A stretch of 64,000 nucleotides of DNA, taken from assembly GCF_005860765.1 (NCBI RefSeq), contig NZ_VCEI01000028.1, positions 248,001 to 312,000 of the forward strand, given 5' to 3'. The notes under the pieces are model-generated. The model saw nothing but the letters and a program-made list of their open reading frames with translations, was not told where the DNA came from and did no database searches. The stretch's first letter is position 1. The number at the start of each line of letters is the position of its first letter. Source of the DNA: Dyadobacter sediminis (lineage in GTDB: Bacteria > Bacteroidota > Bacteroidia > Cytophagales > Spirosomataceae). This document shows, piece after piece, positions 8,296-17,136 of this stretch. Both the position numbers and the translations under genes were made by a program.

Positions 8296-9648
8296 ATGAA
8301 ATTTGTTAAAATCCTTTTTATTGTAATTGGTTCAGTAATTCTGCTTTTATTGCTTACAGTTGCCACCATGATTACAACCATGGACAGCACGCCTTACAGG
8401 GAAATGCCTTACTATCGTCAATGGAAAAAGATTATTGGTCAGGTAAAATCCGATACTTCGGGAGCAAACAAGGAATTCAGGGCAGGATGGGCAAAAGTGA
8501 ATATTACGCCGCCTTCACCGACACCGACAGCCGGATACGGCAAAAGAAGAGGAAAAGTTTACACCAGCGTGCATGATTCGGTATATGTAAGAGCAATTGT
8601 GCTCGATAACGGCATTACAAAGGCAGCAATTGTCGCTGCCGACCTGCTCATTATTCCGCCGACCGTCATTAAACTATTACAATCCCGGCTTACCGAAAAG
8701 GAAATTCCGTTTGATCAGGTTTTTTTCGGTGCAACGCACAGCCATAACAGCGTGGGCGGCTGGGGAACCGGAATTTCATCCTTGTTTTTTTCAGGGAAAT
8801 ACGATCCCGAAACAGTGGAAAGGCTTGCTGATGCATTTTATCAGGCCATTGTAAAGGCAAAAGCCGAAATGGAACCCGCGCAGCTTACTTATATGGAATC
8901 CCTGGATTCGCTGGATATCCGGAACAGGCTTGTAGGCGAAGAAGGAGAAATAGATCCGGAAATCCGTTCGGCAGCTTTTGTGACAAAGAATGGTAAAAAA
9001 GCCATTCTGAGTTCCTATGCGGCGCATTCCACAGTCCTGAATTCATCCAACATCGTTTTGTCACGCGATTATCCGGGCATGCTCGTGGATTCGCTTGAAA
9101 AAGACCGGTATGATTTTGCCATGTATATGGCCGGAGCAGTAGGAAGCATGGGCCCGATAGAAAAAGGCAAGGACGATTTTGATGAAGTGAAAAACCAGGC
9201 ATACGGCGTACAGCAGGCAATACTTTCCGAAAATTCGGTAAAAGCCGAAACGAAAGGCGCCGTTCTGGAGGCCGTGACATTGCCGCTTCCGCTGCGTGAG
9301 CCTACGCCCCGGCTCACGATGAACATTGTTTTGCGTCCGTGGGCTTTCAAAAAAGCATTCGGCGAATATCCTGTTTATATAAAAGCATTGAGGATCGGGA
9401 ATATGCTGCTGGTCGGCATGCCGTGCGACTTTTCCGGCGAGCTCGTGGCCGGTCTGGATGCATATGCCAAAACAAAGGGTCTTAATCTGATCGTAACCAG
9501 TTTCAACGGGGGGTATATCGGATACATTACGCATGACAAGTATTTTGACCGCGACCTTTATGAAACCAAAACCATGAACTGGTACGGGCCATACAACGGC
9601 GCCTATCTGCAGGAAGTCATTAAAGATATCATTGATAAATTGTCCTGA
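8296..9648 (+). CDS. Neutral/alkaline ceramidase N-terminal-domain-like hydrolase, membrane anchored
   Basis: The 450-residue protein has an N-terminal hydrophobic helix (residues 5-27, FVKILFIVIGSVILLLLLTVAT) that is probably an uncleaved anchor. It is followed by the neutral-ceramidase-like fold: FRAGWAKVNITPP, GYGKRRGK, YVRAIVLDNG and the metal/active-site segment ATHSHNSVGGWG. It is shorter than full neutral ceramidases (about 650 residues or more) and lacks their C-terminal domain, so ceramide hydrolysis is uncertain. I start at ATG 8296 rather than GTG 8290. The oxidoreductase gene begins 3 bases after its stop, so the two form an operon. Confidence 0.8.
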   Translation: MKFVKILFIVIGSVILLLLLTVATMITTMDSTPYREMPYYRQWKKIIGQVKSDTSGANKEFRAGWAKVNITPPSPTPTAGYGKRRGKVYTSVHDSVYVRAIVLDNGITKAAIVAADLLIIPPTVIKLLQSRLTEKEIPFDQVFFGATHSHNSVGGWGTGISSLFFSGKYDPETVERLADAFYQAIVKAKAEMEPAQLTYMESLDSLDIRNRLVGEEGEIDPEIRSAAFVTKNGKKAILSSYAAHSTVLNSSNIVLSRDYPGMLVDSLEKDRYDFAMYMAGAVGSMGPIEKGKDDFDEVKNQAYGVQQAILSENSVKAETKGAVLEAVTLPLPLREPTPRLTMNIVLRPWAFKKAFGEYPVYIKALRIGNMLLVGMPCDFSGELVAGLDAYAKTKGLNLIVTSFNGGYIGYITHDKYFDRDLYETKTMNWYGPYNGAYLQEVIKDIIDKLS

Positions 9649-9651
9649 ATT

Positions 9652-10737
9652 ATGAAAACAGCATTGTTATTATTGATGGGTTTATTAAGTATAAATACAA
9701 TGGCCCAGTCGCCCGTGCGGCTTGCAGTGGCCGGCCTGAGTCATGGCCATGTAGGCTGGGTATTTAACCGCGCTGATAAGAAAGACATGGAACTCGTCGG
9801 TATTTATGAGCCGAATCCTGAACTGGTGAATCTTTTTGCCGAAAAATACAAACTGGATAAAAAACTGTTTTTCTCAGATCTCAACAAAATGCTGGACCAG
9901 GTAAAACCGGAAGCGGTTTCTGCATTTGGGGCAATAAATGAACACATTACGATTGTCCGTGCATGCGCACCCCGGAAAATCCATGTGATGGTGGAAAAAC
10001 CTTTGGCCACCACTTTTTCTGATGCAAAGGAAATTCGGAAACTCGCGGAACAGAATGCCATTCAGGTACTGACCAATTACGAGACTTCCTGGTATGCAAG
10101 TAATCAGTACGTCAATGATCTGGTGCAGCAGGGGAAACTGGGCGATATAAGAAAAGTAATGGTCAATGACGGTCATCAGGGACCAAAGGAAATCGGTGTT
10201 AGTAAGGAATTTTTTGAGATACTGACCGATCCGGAAAAGAACGGCGCAGGCGCATTGATCGATTTCGGATGTTACGGTGCCAATCTCATGACTTGGCTGC
10301 TGAAAGGGGAGCGCCCGGTTTCCGTAACGGCCGTTACGCATCAGAATAAGCCGGACATTTACAAGAACGTGGATGACGAAGCATCCATTATTTTGCAATA
10401 CCCGAAAGCGCAATGCATCATTCAGGGCTCGTGGAACTGGTCTTTTGCAAGAAAAGACATGGAAGTGTATGGAAACAAAGGCTATGCTGTTGCCGTAAAT
10501 CCAACGGTTGTAAGACAAAGGCTTAATGAAAAATCACCCGAAGAAACCATTAAGCTGGACCCGCGGCCTGCTCCTTATACCGATCCGTTTTCCGTTCTGG
10601 CCGACGTCGTTCAGGGGCGACTGAAGCTGGATAAAAATGATCTGTACGGACTGCCGGTCAATGTAACGGTGGTTGAAATTCTGGAAGCAGCCAGGACTTC
10701 TGCAAAATCCGGCAAGACGGTTTTCTTAAATAAATAA
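9652..10737 (+). CDS. Exported Gfo/Idh/MocA family oxidoreductase
   Basis: The 361-residue protein starts with a Sec-type signal peptide (MKTALLLLMGLLSINTMAQ). Next comes the Rossmann segment VRLAVAGLSHGHVGWVF, the family Glu-Lys-Pro motif (VMVEKPLATT) and the C-terminal alpha/beta domain (GALIDFGCYGANLMTWLL). Family members use NAD(P) on sugars or inositols. The glycine pattern of the dinucleotide loop is unusual (GLSHGH). A Sec signal on an NAD-dependent fold is odd, because exported members normally use Tat to carry bound cofactor; no twin arginine is present here. It is translationally linked to the ceramidase-like gene. Confidence 0.88.
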   Translation: MKTALLLLMGLLSINTMAQSPVRLAVAGLSHGHVGWVFNRADKKDMELVGIYEPNPELVNLFAEKYKLDKKLFFSDLNKMLDQVKPEAVSAFGAINEHITIVRACAPRKIHVMVEKPLATTFSDAKEIRKLAEQNAIQVLTNYETSWYASNQYVNDLVQQGKLGDIRKVMVNDGHQGPKEIGVSKEFFEILTDPEKNGAGALIDFGCYGANLMTWLLKGERPVSVTAVTHQNKPDIYKNVDDEASIILQYPKAQCIIQGSWNWSFARKDMEVYGNKGYAVAVNPTVVRQRLNEKSPEETIKLDPRPAPYTDPFSVLADVVQGRLKLDKNDLYGLPVNVTVVEILEAARTSAKSGKTVFLNK

Positions 10738-10756
10738 GCTCATTGCCCTCTATTTT

Positions 10757-11332
10757 ATGAATATGGAACCTCGCTCCGTACGTTTTTCGCAGACTACATT
10801 AACTGAACTGATGATTCCTTCTTATGCTAATTTCGGCGGGAAAATACATGGCGGAATCCTGCTTTCGCTGATGGATAAAGTTGCTTATTCCTGTGCGGCG
10901 CGGCATGCCGGAAATTATTGTGTTACGGTTTCTGTGGATGGCGTGGATTTTTTAGAGCCTGTTGAAGTGGGCGATCTGGTTTCACTGCATGCATCGGTTA
11001 ATTATGTCGGAAGAACTTCGCTGGTGATCGGAATACGGGTGATTGCAGAAAATGTGCGTACCGGGATCCAGCGCCATACCAATACGTCCTATGTGACCAT
11101 GGTTGCAAAAGGAAGTGATGACAAACCAGCGCTTGTGCCGGAACTGTTGCTGGAAAATGAGGAAGATGCGCGCCGGTTTCTGGAAGCAATCAAGCGGAGA
11201 GAGTTGAAGGAAACATACCGGCACGCCTTTGATAACGCAAAAACAAGGCTCGCAGTAAAAGAAAATCTGGATAAACTTTCCGATCACCGATGTGTGGTCG
11301 GATGGCAAACAAAAAACAAAGACGCAAAATGA
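10757..11332 (+). CDS. Acyl-CoA thioesterase, hotdog fold (YciA/BACH-like)
   Basis: The 191-residue protein has one hotdog domain: TELMIPSYANFGGKIHGGILLSLMDKVAYSCAARHAG (the conserved Asn..HGG..D helix), then VDFLEPVEVGDLVSLHASVNYVGRTSLVIGI. These enzymes hydrolyse acyl-CoA to the free acid in the cytosol. About 60 charged residues extend the C-terminus. It lies 19 bases after the oxidoreductase gene, and its stop overlaps the next start (ATGA), so it belongs to the same operon. Confidence 0.9.
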   Translation: MNMEPRSVRFSQTTLTELMIPSYANFGGKIHGGILLSLMDKVAYSCAARHAGNYCVTVSVDGVDFLEPVEVGDLVSLHASVNYVGRTSLVIGIRVIAENVRTGIQRHTNTSYVTMVAKGSDDKPALVPELLLENEEDARRFLEAIKRRELKETYRHAFDNAKTRLAVKENLDKLSDHRCVVGWQTKNKDAK

Positions 11333-11748
11333 AATTACTGATTTTATCTGTTCTGTACGCATTTCTGAATTTTGGCTCAGCGCCAAAAACTACATTGAAT
11401 GTAGAAATTACGAATGTAAAAAAGGCTAAAGGCAAACTCTGGATCGGAATCTACAAACCCAATGAAAAATTTGGTGGCGACAAACCGGGCATTTACAAGC
11501 TGATTGATGTTCAGTCTGCCGGAAATCAGAACGCTACCTTTGAACTGGAACCCGGCCGGTATGCACTGGCTGTTTATCACGATCTGAACAACAACAATGA
11601 AATGGATAAAAATCTGGTCGGAATACCAAAGGAACCGTACGGTTTCAGCAAAGACTTCCGTCCGAAATTCTCCGCCCCGAAATTCACTGATTGCGCTTTT
11701 GATGTTCCCGCAGCCGGGCAGAAGATTTCGGTAAAAATAACGGATTAA
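11329..11748 (+). CDS. DUF2141 family exported protein
   Basis: The 139-residue protein has a short signal peptide (MKLLILSVLYAFLNFGSA) and then matches the DUF2141 pattern: LNVEITNVKKAKGKLWIGIY, RYALAVYHDLNNNNEMDKN and GIPKEPYGFSKDFRPKF. The function of the family is unknown. The start ATG overlaps the thioesterase stop by four bases, which decides against an in-frame ATG at 11290. It is the last gene of the operon; a strong terminator follows. Confidence 0.9.
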   Translation: MKLLILSVLYAFLNFGSAPKTTLNVEITNVKKAKGKLWIGIYKPNEKFGGDKPGIYKLIDVQSAGNQNATFELEPGRYALAVYHDLNNNNEMDKNLVGIPKEPYGFSKDFRPKFSAPKFTDCAFDVPAAGQKISVKITD

Positions 11749-11758
11749 CAACGTTTAC

Positions 11759-11794
11759 AGCCGCAGCCGTACATCAACGGCTGCGGCTTTTTAT
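11759..11794. terminator. Strong bidirectional intrinsic terminator
   Basis: AGCCGCAGCCG and CGGCTGCGGCT form a perfect 11-bp stem with an 8-base loop, followed by TTTTTATC. It sits between convergent genes and can serve the HerA-like gene as well. Confidence 0.92.
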
Positions 11795-11797
11795 CTG

Positions 11798-13357
11798 TTA
11801 AAACCCGAACAAGCCTCCGCCTGTTTTTCTGGTTCTCGAAGTGGATTTGCCAAACAGCATTCCGAAAACACCCCGTACAACTTCCCGGCCGATTTGCTTG
11901 GCCAATGGCGACGACAATGCTTCTGAAACAACGCTTTTTTCTTCTTTCTCTCTTCTGGGAGCAGGCTTTTTTTCCTCTTTGCTGACAGCCTCCGTTCGGG
12001 CATGTTCTTCCATTCTTCGGGTCAGTATTTCGTAAGCACTTTCAGGATCGACAGGATCTTTGTATTTGGCATAAAGGCTCGACTGCCTGATATGGTTTTC
12101 GTAATCTGCCTGCACCATAGGACCCATAACCGATGTCGGCGGCAGCAAATGTGTGGCAGCAACTTCCGTCGGAATTCCTTTTTCGTTCAAAACCGTGATC
12201 AGTGCCTGCCCGATTCCGAGTGTTGTAAGAATCTGGTCAATTTCGTAAAAGTCCGATTTCGGATAAGTCTTCACCGTTTGTTTTAAAGCATCTGCATCCT
12301 GCGGTGTAAACGACCTTAATACATGCTGGACACGGTTTCCAAGCTGGGAAAGTACCGAAACGGGAATATCCTGCGCCATTTGGGTACAAAAGAAAATTCC
12401 GACGCCTTTTGACCGGATCAGTCTGACAACCTGTTCAATCTGGTCCAGAAACGCTTTGGGTGCACCTTTGAAAAGCAAGTGCGCTTCATCGAGAAAAAAT
12501 ACAAGCTTCGGTTTGTCCAGATCGCCGGCTTCCGGCAGTTTCTGATACAATTCGGCAAGCAGGCTGAGCATGAACGTGGAGAACAAGGCGGGCTTGTCCT
12601 GAACATCCGAAATATTGAGCAGACTGATTACGCCCTGTCCGTCCACACGGTCGATCAGGTCGGTAATTTCAAAAGATTTTTCCCCGAATATGGTTCCGAC
12701 ACCCTGTTGTTCCAGCGCAACGATTTTTCTTAAGATTGTACCCGCTGTGGAAGATGAAATGCTTCCGTAATCCGCTTTGATTTCGGCTGCACCCGGACCT
12801 TCTGCCAGATAATGGAGTACTTTTTTAAGGTCATTCAGATCAACCATCGGCAGATCCTTGTCGTCAGCATATTTAAAAAGAACCGACAAAACACCCGACT
12901 GCGTTTCGTTCAGCTCGAATATTTTAGAAAGCAGCACCGGACCGAATTCCAGAACAGTAGCACGCATCTGCGCACCTTTCTGTCCGCTCAGTGAATACAG
13001 TTCGACCGGATAGCCCTTTGGTTCAAAGGAAGTTCCGAGTATTTCGGAGCGTTCCTGCATGGCAGCATTGACTGTTCCCGGCTGTGCAATCCCGGACAAA
13101 TCTCCTTTGATATCCGACATGAAAACAGGCACCCCCGCCGCCGAAAGCTGTTCGGCAAGCAACTGCAGGGTACGGGTTTTTCCGGAGCCGGTAGCACCTG
13201 CAACGAGCCCGTGCCTGTTCATCATCCGCAAGGGCAGGTTTACGCGCGCTTCGGTTAGTATTTCACCATCCAGAATAGCTGATCCCAAATGGATAACGGG
13301 CCTGTCCGTTTTGTACGATTTCTGAATGGCTGCAATAAATTGTTCTTTATTTGACAC
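11798..13357 (-). CDS. HerA/YjgR-like (DUF853) ATPase
   Basis: The 519-residue protein has Walker A GATGSGKT at residues 54-61, FMSDIKGDLSGIA shortly after, Walker B LVFFLDEAHLLF, and a sensor/arginine region (FCTQMAQDIPVSVLSQLGNRVQHVLRSFTPQDADAL). This is the YjgR family of HerA-type FtsK-superfamily ATPases; the role of the family is poorly defined. The C-terminus is low complexity, with Glu/Lys/Arg runs and a final Gly-rich GGGLFGF typical of the family. No NurA-like nuclease gene is adjacent, so a DNA-end-resection pair is not supported here. Confidence 0.88.
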   Translation of the reverse strand: MSNKEQFIAAIQKSYKTDRPVIHLGSAILDGEILTEARVNLPLRMMNRHGLVAGATGSGKTRTLQLLAEQLSAAGVPVFMSDIKGDLSGIAQPGTVNAAMQERSEILGTSFEPKGYPVELYSLSGQKGAQMRATVLEFGPVLLSKIFELNETQSGVLSVLFKYADDKDLPMVDLNDLKKVLHYLAEGPGAAEIKADYGSISSSTAGTILRKIVALEQQGVGTIFGEKSFEITDLIDRVDGQGVISLLNISDVQDKPALFSTFMLSLLAELYQKLPEAGDLDKPKLVFFLDEAHLLFKGAPKAFLDQIEQVVRLIRSKGVGIFFCTQMAQDIPVSVLSQLGNRVQHVLRSFTPQDADALKQTVKTYPKSDFYEIDQILTTLGIGQALITVLNEKGIPTEVAATHLLPPTSVMGPMVQADYENHIRQSSLYAKYKDPVDPESAYEILTRRMEEHARTEAVSKEEKKPAPRREKEEKSVVSEALSSPLAKQIGREVVRGVFGMLFGKSTSRTRKTGGGLFGF

Positions 13358-13575
13358 AGAATAACGGGTTATGATTTAAGACCTGTTAATTTACGAAAAT
13401 TAACCTTTTCAGAAAGGCCCGGGGCATTTCATCAGAAAACGCCAGAATTAGAATCTTTTGTGAACTTATATTACTTTTCGCATATCCTTGTATTTGCAGA
13501 ATTTTATTAGGTATTTTGAATTGACTGCTTAGTAATTATTTTGATTAATCATTTTAAAGATATTACCTTTTATTT

Positions 13576-14595
13576 ATGCTTAGCCGAGTTGCCAATTCAA
13601 TTTACTGGATGAATCGTTACATGGAACGGGCTGAAAACTATGCCCGTTTTGTAGGAGTCAATTTTAATCTTGCGTTGGATCTTCCTCCGGATGTTGATGA
13701 GCAATGGGAACCGCTTTTGATTGCAACTGCCGATCATTTCCTTTTTTACAAATATTACGAAAAGCCTACAAAGGAAGATGTTATCCATTTCATGACATTT
13801 GACAAGCGGAACCCCAATTCCATCATAAGCTGCCTGTATGAAGCCCGGGAAAATGCCCGCACGATACGGGAAACCATTTCCAAGGAAATGTGGGAAAGCA
13901 TCAATACTTTTTACCTTTCGATACGCGGAACTTCACCGGACCATTTCCGGAATATGGATCATATGCAATCCTACTTTACGGACATCCGTAAAAACTGCCA
14001 GCTTTTTCACGGCGTTGTGGACGCTTCCATTACACGCAACGAAGCATGGCATTTTGGCCGGCTCGGAAGGCATATCGAGCGTGCAGACAAATGTTCGCGC
14101 TTTCTCGACGTCAAGTATTTTACGCTTCTTCAGGATTCCGGAACTTCCGGTTCCACGCTTGATCTGATGCTCTGGACAGCGGTGCTGAAATCCGTAAGTG
14201 CTTATAATATGTACAGGCAAACGCACAGAGCCTTGACGCCCATGAACATTGTGGCATTTCTGATCCTGGACAAGCTTTTTCCAAGATCCATTGCCTACTG
14301 TGTACGGCAGGCGGAACTTTCTCTGTACGCCATTGCAGGTTCTATTCCCGAACGCGGACATACGAACCCGGCTGAACGTGCATTGAGCAAAATCCGCAGT
14401 GAACTGGAATTTACCGAAGTGGAAGATGTGTTCAAAATGGGTTTGCATGAATATCTGGACCAGTTTCAGGTAAAAAATAACGAAGTAGACAATGCGATTT
14501 TTGACATGTACTTCGGATTGGATACCGGACAGTCGCAAAGCCAGTCGATGGGACAAACTTCTTCGGGCCATTTCAGGACGCAATGGATGAATTAA
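13576..14595 (+). CDS. Alpha-E domain (DUF403) protein
   Basis: The 339-residue, mostly helical protein opens with the diagnostic MLSRVANSIYWMNRYMERAENYARF and carries the middle segment AWHFGRLGRHIERADKCSRFLD. Alpha-E proteins occur with circularly permuted ATP-grasp enzymes and transglutaminase-like proteins, in loci predicted to make or process a peptide. The transglutaminase partner follows at 14659, but no ATP-grasp gene precedes it. Upstream is 218 bases with no gene; the sequence TGTATTTG near 13489-13497 is one base from the -7 consensus. Confidence 0.92.
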   Translation: MLSRVANSIYWMNRYMERAENYARFVGVNFNLALDLPPDVDEQWEPLLIATADHFLFYKYYEKPTKEDVIHFMTFDKRNPNSIISCLYEARENARTIRETISKEMWESINTFYLSIRGTSPDHFRNMDHMQSYFTDIRKNCQLFHGVVDASITRNEAWHFGRLGRHIERADKCSRFLDVKYFTLLQDSGTSGSTLDLMLWTAVLKSVSAYNMYRQTHRALTPMNIVAFLILDKLFPRSIAYCVRQAELSLYAIAGSIPERGHTNPAERALSKIRSELEFTEVEDVFKMGLHEYLDQFQVKNNEVDNAIFDMYFGLDTGQSQSQSMGQTSSGHFRTQWMN

Positions 14596-14658
14596 TGTTG
14601 AAACAACTGCTTTTCAGGTCTGTTCGGATTCATACCGCTTTTGGAAAATAGAAATTTC

Positions 14659-15501
14659 ATGAAACTGAAAGTCCGGCATACGCTTGAATACCGGTACGAC
14701 TCCCCGGTTGTACTGACAACGCATGTACTTTATCTTTATCCGAGGTCCTATCCGCATCAGCGATTGCTGGACTATTCCCTGTATATTGATCCGCTGCCTT
14801 CCAAAGTGGTAAAAAATGTGGATGCCGAGGGGAACGTTCAGCATCTTGTCTATTTTTACAATCAGCCTTGCAGCCGTTTGCTGGTGGAAGCCGAAATGAC
14901 GGTCAGTTCGGAGCCTGTGAATGTTTTTGATTTTGTCCTGTTTCCTTTCGAGACAAGCAGGATTCCTTTTCTATATGATAACAGCACCTTCAAATATCTG
15001 ATTCCTTACCTTGATAAAAGTGACCTGACTGCTCAGGTTGAAACATTTGCAAAGGAAATTGCTGATCAGGTTGATGGGCAAACCATACCGTTTCTTGTAG
15101 AGCTCAGCAGGCATATCAGTTCCACTTTTACATACCGGAGCCGTGCATACGGAAGTGCCTTTGCACCGGCTGAGACACTGGACAGCCACAGCGGTTCATG
15201 CCGGGAATTTGCCCGGTTGTACATTAGTGCTTGCAGAAGTGCAGGTATTGCGGCAAGATTTGTAAGTGGTTATTTGTACGGAAATCCTCAGCAGGCACAC
15301 GAATTGCATGCATGGGCGGAAGTATATTTGCCCGGCGCAGGATGGCGGGGCTTTGATCCGACAGAAGGCAAATCCGTAGTAGACAGGCATATAAGTATGG
15401 GTGCTTCGGCAGATTTCGACAAGCTGGCACCGGTTATGGGTTCTTTTCTCGGCTATTCAGGTTCCCGTTTGCTGACGAACGTACGTATAGAGCTGCTTTG
15501 A
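14659..15501 (+). CDS. Transglutaminase-like protein with bacterial N-terminal domain
   Basis: The 280-residue protein starts with the N-terminal beta domain (LKVRHTLEYRYDSPVVLTTHVLYLYPRSYPHQ) and carries a transglutaminase core with Cys in SGSCREFARLYISACRSAGI, His in HELHAWAEVYLP and Asp in RGFDPTEGK. All three catalytic residues are present. I use ATG 14659 rather than the in-frame TTG at 14641. It is 63 bases downstream of the alpha-E gene and is presumably co-transcribed. It is a paralogue of the product at 6609-7415. Confidence 0.92.
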   Translation: MKLKVRHTLEYRYDSPVVLTTHVLYLYPRSYPHQRLLDYSLYIDPLPSKVVKNVDAEGNVQHLVYFYNQPCSRLLVEAEMTVSSEPVNVFDFVLFPFETSRIPFLYDNSTFKYLIPYLDKSDLTAQVETFAKEIADQVDGQTIPFLVELSRHISSTFTYRSRAYGSAFAPAETLDSHSGSCREFARLYISACRSAGIAARFVSGYLYGNPQQAHELHAWAEVYLPGAGWRGFDPTEGKSVVDRHISMGASADFDKLAPVMGSFLGYSGSRLLTNVRIELL

Positions 15502-15573
15502 CCGGCAGAAAATACACAAATCCGAATGTTGTTTTTGTTTGAAGAAAAACCGGCAGCAGAGAGGGAAATTTAG

Positions 15574-15581
15574 TATTTTTG
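15574..15581 (+). promoter_or_regulatory. Bacteroidota -7 element upstream of glmM
   Basis: TATTTTTG matches TAnnTTTG exactly, 30 bases before the GTG start. No TTG at normal -33 spacing is visible. Confidence 0.5.
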
Positions 15582-15610
15582 CAACCAAACAAAAAGAGGA
15601 ATTCTAGATC

Positions 15611-17014
15611 GTGACATTAATCAAATCTATCTCAGGAATCAGAGGTATTGTGGGTGGAAAATCGGGTGAGGCGCTGACTCCGATTGATGTTGTTAAATTT
15701 TCAGCGGCATACGGAACCTGGCTCAGACGCACCAATCCACAGAATACCAAAGTGGTGATCGGAAGAGATGCAAGGTTATCGGGTGAAATGATCAGCCGGC
15801 TGGTAGCAGGTACATTGCAGGGCGTTGGACTGCATGTTATAGACCTTGGTCTTTCTACTACGCCGACCGTAGAAATTGCAGTTATTGCCGAGGCAGCAGC
15901 AGGCGGAATTATTCTTACAGCAAGTCACAATCCTATTCAATGGAACGCACTTAAACTTCTGAATCATGACGGCGAATTTATTTCAGAGTCCGAAGGCGAA
16001 GAAGTTTTAAGAATCGCTGACCAGGAAGATTTCGTATTTGCAGATGTTAAAAAACTGGGAAGTTACAGTTCAGATGATACCTATATTCAGAAACATCTGG
16101 ATCAGGTACTTGCACTTCCTTTGGTTGATGTTGACGCGATCAGAAATGCCAATTTCCGAATTGTTGTTGATGCCGTAAATTCCACAGGCGGCTTTATCGT
16201 ACCCATGTTGCTGGAAGCACTTGGTGTTTCTCCAAAAAATATAAAAAAGCTCAACTGCGAGCCTACCGGAAACTTTGCCCATAACCCGGAACCGCTTCCG
16301 GAGCATCTCCGTGAAATCAGTAAAGAATTAAAGGACGGATCATTTAACCTCGGAATTGTTGTGGACCCGGATGTGGACCGTCTTGCGCTGATGTGTGAAG
16401 ACGGAAGTCCGTTCGGAGAAGAATATACACTTGTGGCCGTAGCCGATTATGTACTTAAAAATACGCCCGGAAATACGGTTTCCAACTTGTCATCCACAGC
16501 TGCATTGAAGGATGTTACCCTAAAAGCCGGTGGAAAATACTTTGCTTCGGCAGTTGGTGAAGTCAATGTCGTGAATGCAATGAAGGAAAACAATGCCGTT
16601 ATCGGCGGAGAAGGAAACGGCGGCATCATTTATCCGGAAAGCCATTATGGCCGGGATGCGTTGGTGGGAATTGCATTGTTCCTTTCTCATCTGGCCAAGT
16701 TCGGCAAAACGGCTTCAGTCCTGCGCAGGTCTTATCCAAACTATTATATTTCAAAAAATAAAATTGAACTCACGCCTGAAATTAATGTTGATAACATATT
16801 GAGCCGCATTCAGGCCAGGTATTCCAAACAACCGCTGAATACCATAGATGGCGTCCGCATTGAATTCGACCGCGAATGGGTGCATTTACGAAAATCCAAT
16901 ACAGAGCCGATCATCAGAATATACTCCGAATCGGAAACGCAGACTACCGCTACGAACCTTGCCAACAAGATTATTTCTGACATCAAGGAAATTATCTCGG
17001 AGCCCAAAAATTAA
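15611..17014 (+). CDS. glmM: Phosphoglucosamine mutase (alpha-D-phosphohexomutase)
   Basis: The 467-residue cytosolic enzyme interconverts glucosamine-6- and glucosamine-1-phosphate for UDP-GlcNAc and cell wall synthesis. It shows the phosphoserine loop TASHNP (Ser105), the metal-binding DPDVDRLA, the sugar-specificity loop GGEGNGG, and the phosphate-binding end RKSNTEPIIRIYSES. Phosphomannomutase is the main alternative in this superfamily. The start is GTG; no upstream ATG fits. Confidence 0.85.
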   Translation: MTLIKSISGIRGIVGGKSGEALTPIDVVKFSAAYGTWLRRTNPQNTKVVIGRDARLSGEMISRLVAGTLQGVGLHVIDLGLSTTPTVEIAVIAEAAAGGIILTASHNPIQWNALKLLNHDGEFISESEGEEVLRIADQEDFVFADVKKLGSYSSDDTYIQKHLDQVLALPLVDVDAIRNANFRIVVDAVNSTGGFIVPMLLEALGVSPKNIKKLNCEPTGNFAHNPEPLPEHLREISKELKDGSFNLGIVVDPDVDRLALMCEDGSPFGEEYTLVAVADYVLKNTPGNTVSNLSSTAALKDVTLKAGGKYFASAVGEVNVVNAMKENNAVIGGEGNGGIIYPESHYGRDALVGIALFLSHLAKFGKTASVLRRSYPNYYISKNKIELTPEINVDNILSRIQARYSKQPLNTIDGVRIEFDREWVHLRKSNTEPIIRIYSESETQTTATNLANKIISDIKEIISEPKN

Positions 17015-17136
17015 CAGCAATCCGGTTTTATGACCGCATATTGTAAAATACTTTCACCCGTTCCGCGGGTGATTTTTGTTAAAATGAAGTTACACTTTGG
17101 TTTCATGCCATTGTTTGACTTATTAAATTATTGAGT

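Noticed and set aside
11798..13357. HerA-NurA defence or repair island
   Set aside because: No nuclease gene is adjacent and the protein matches the YjgR group, which is common in ordinary genomes.
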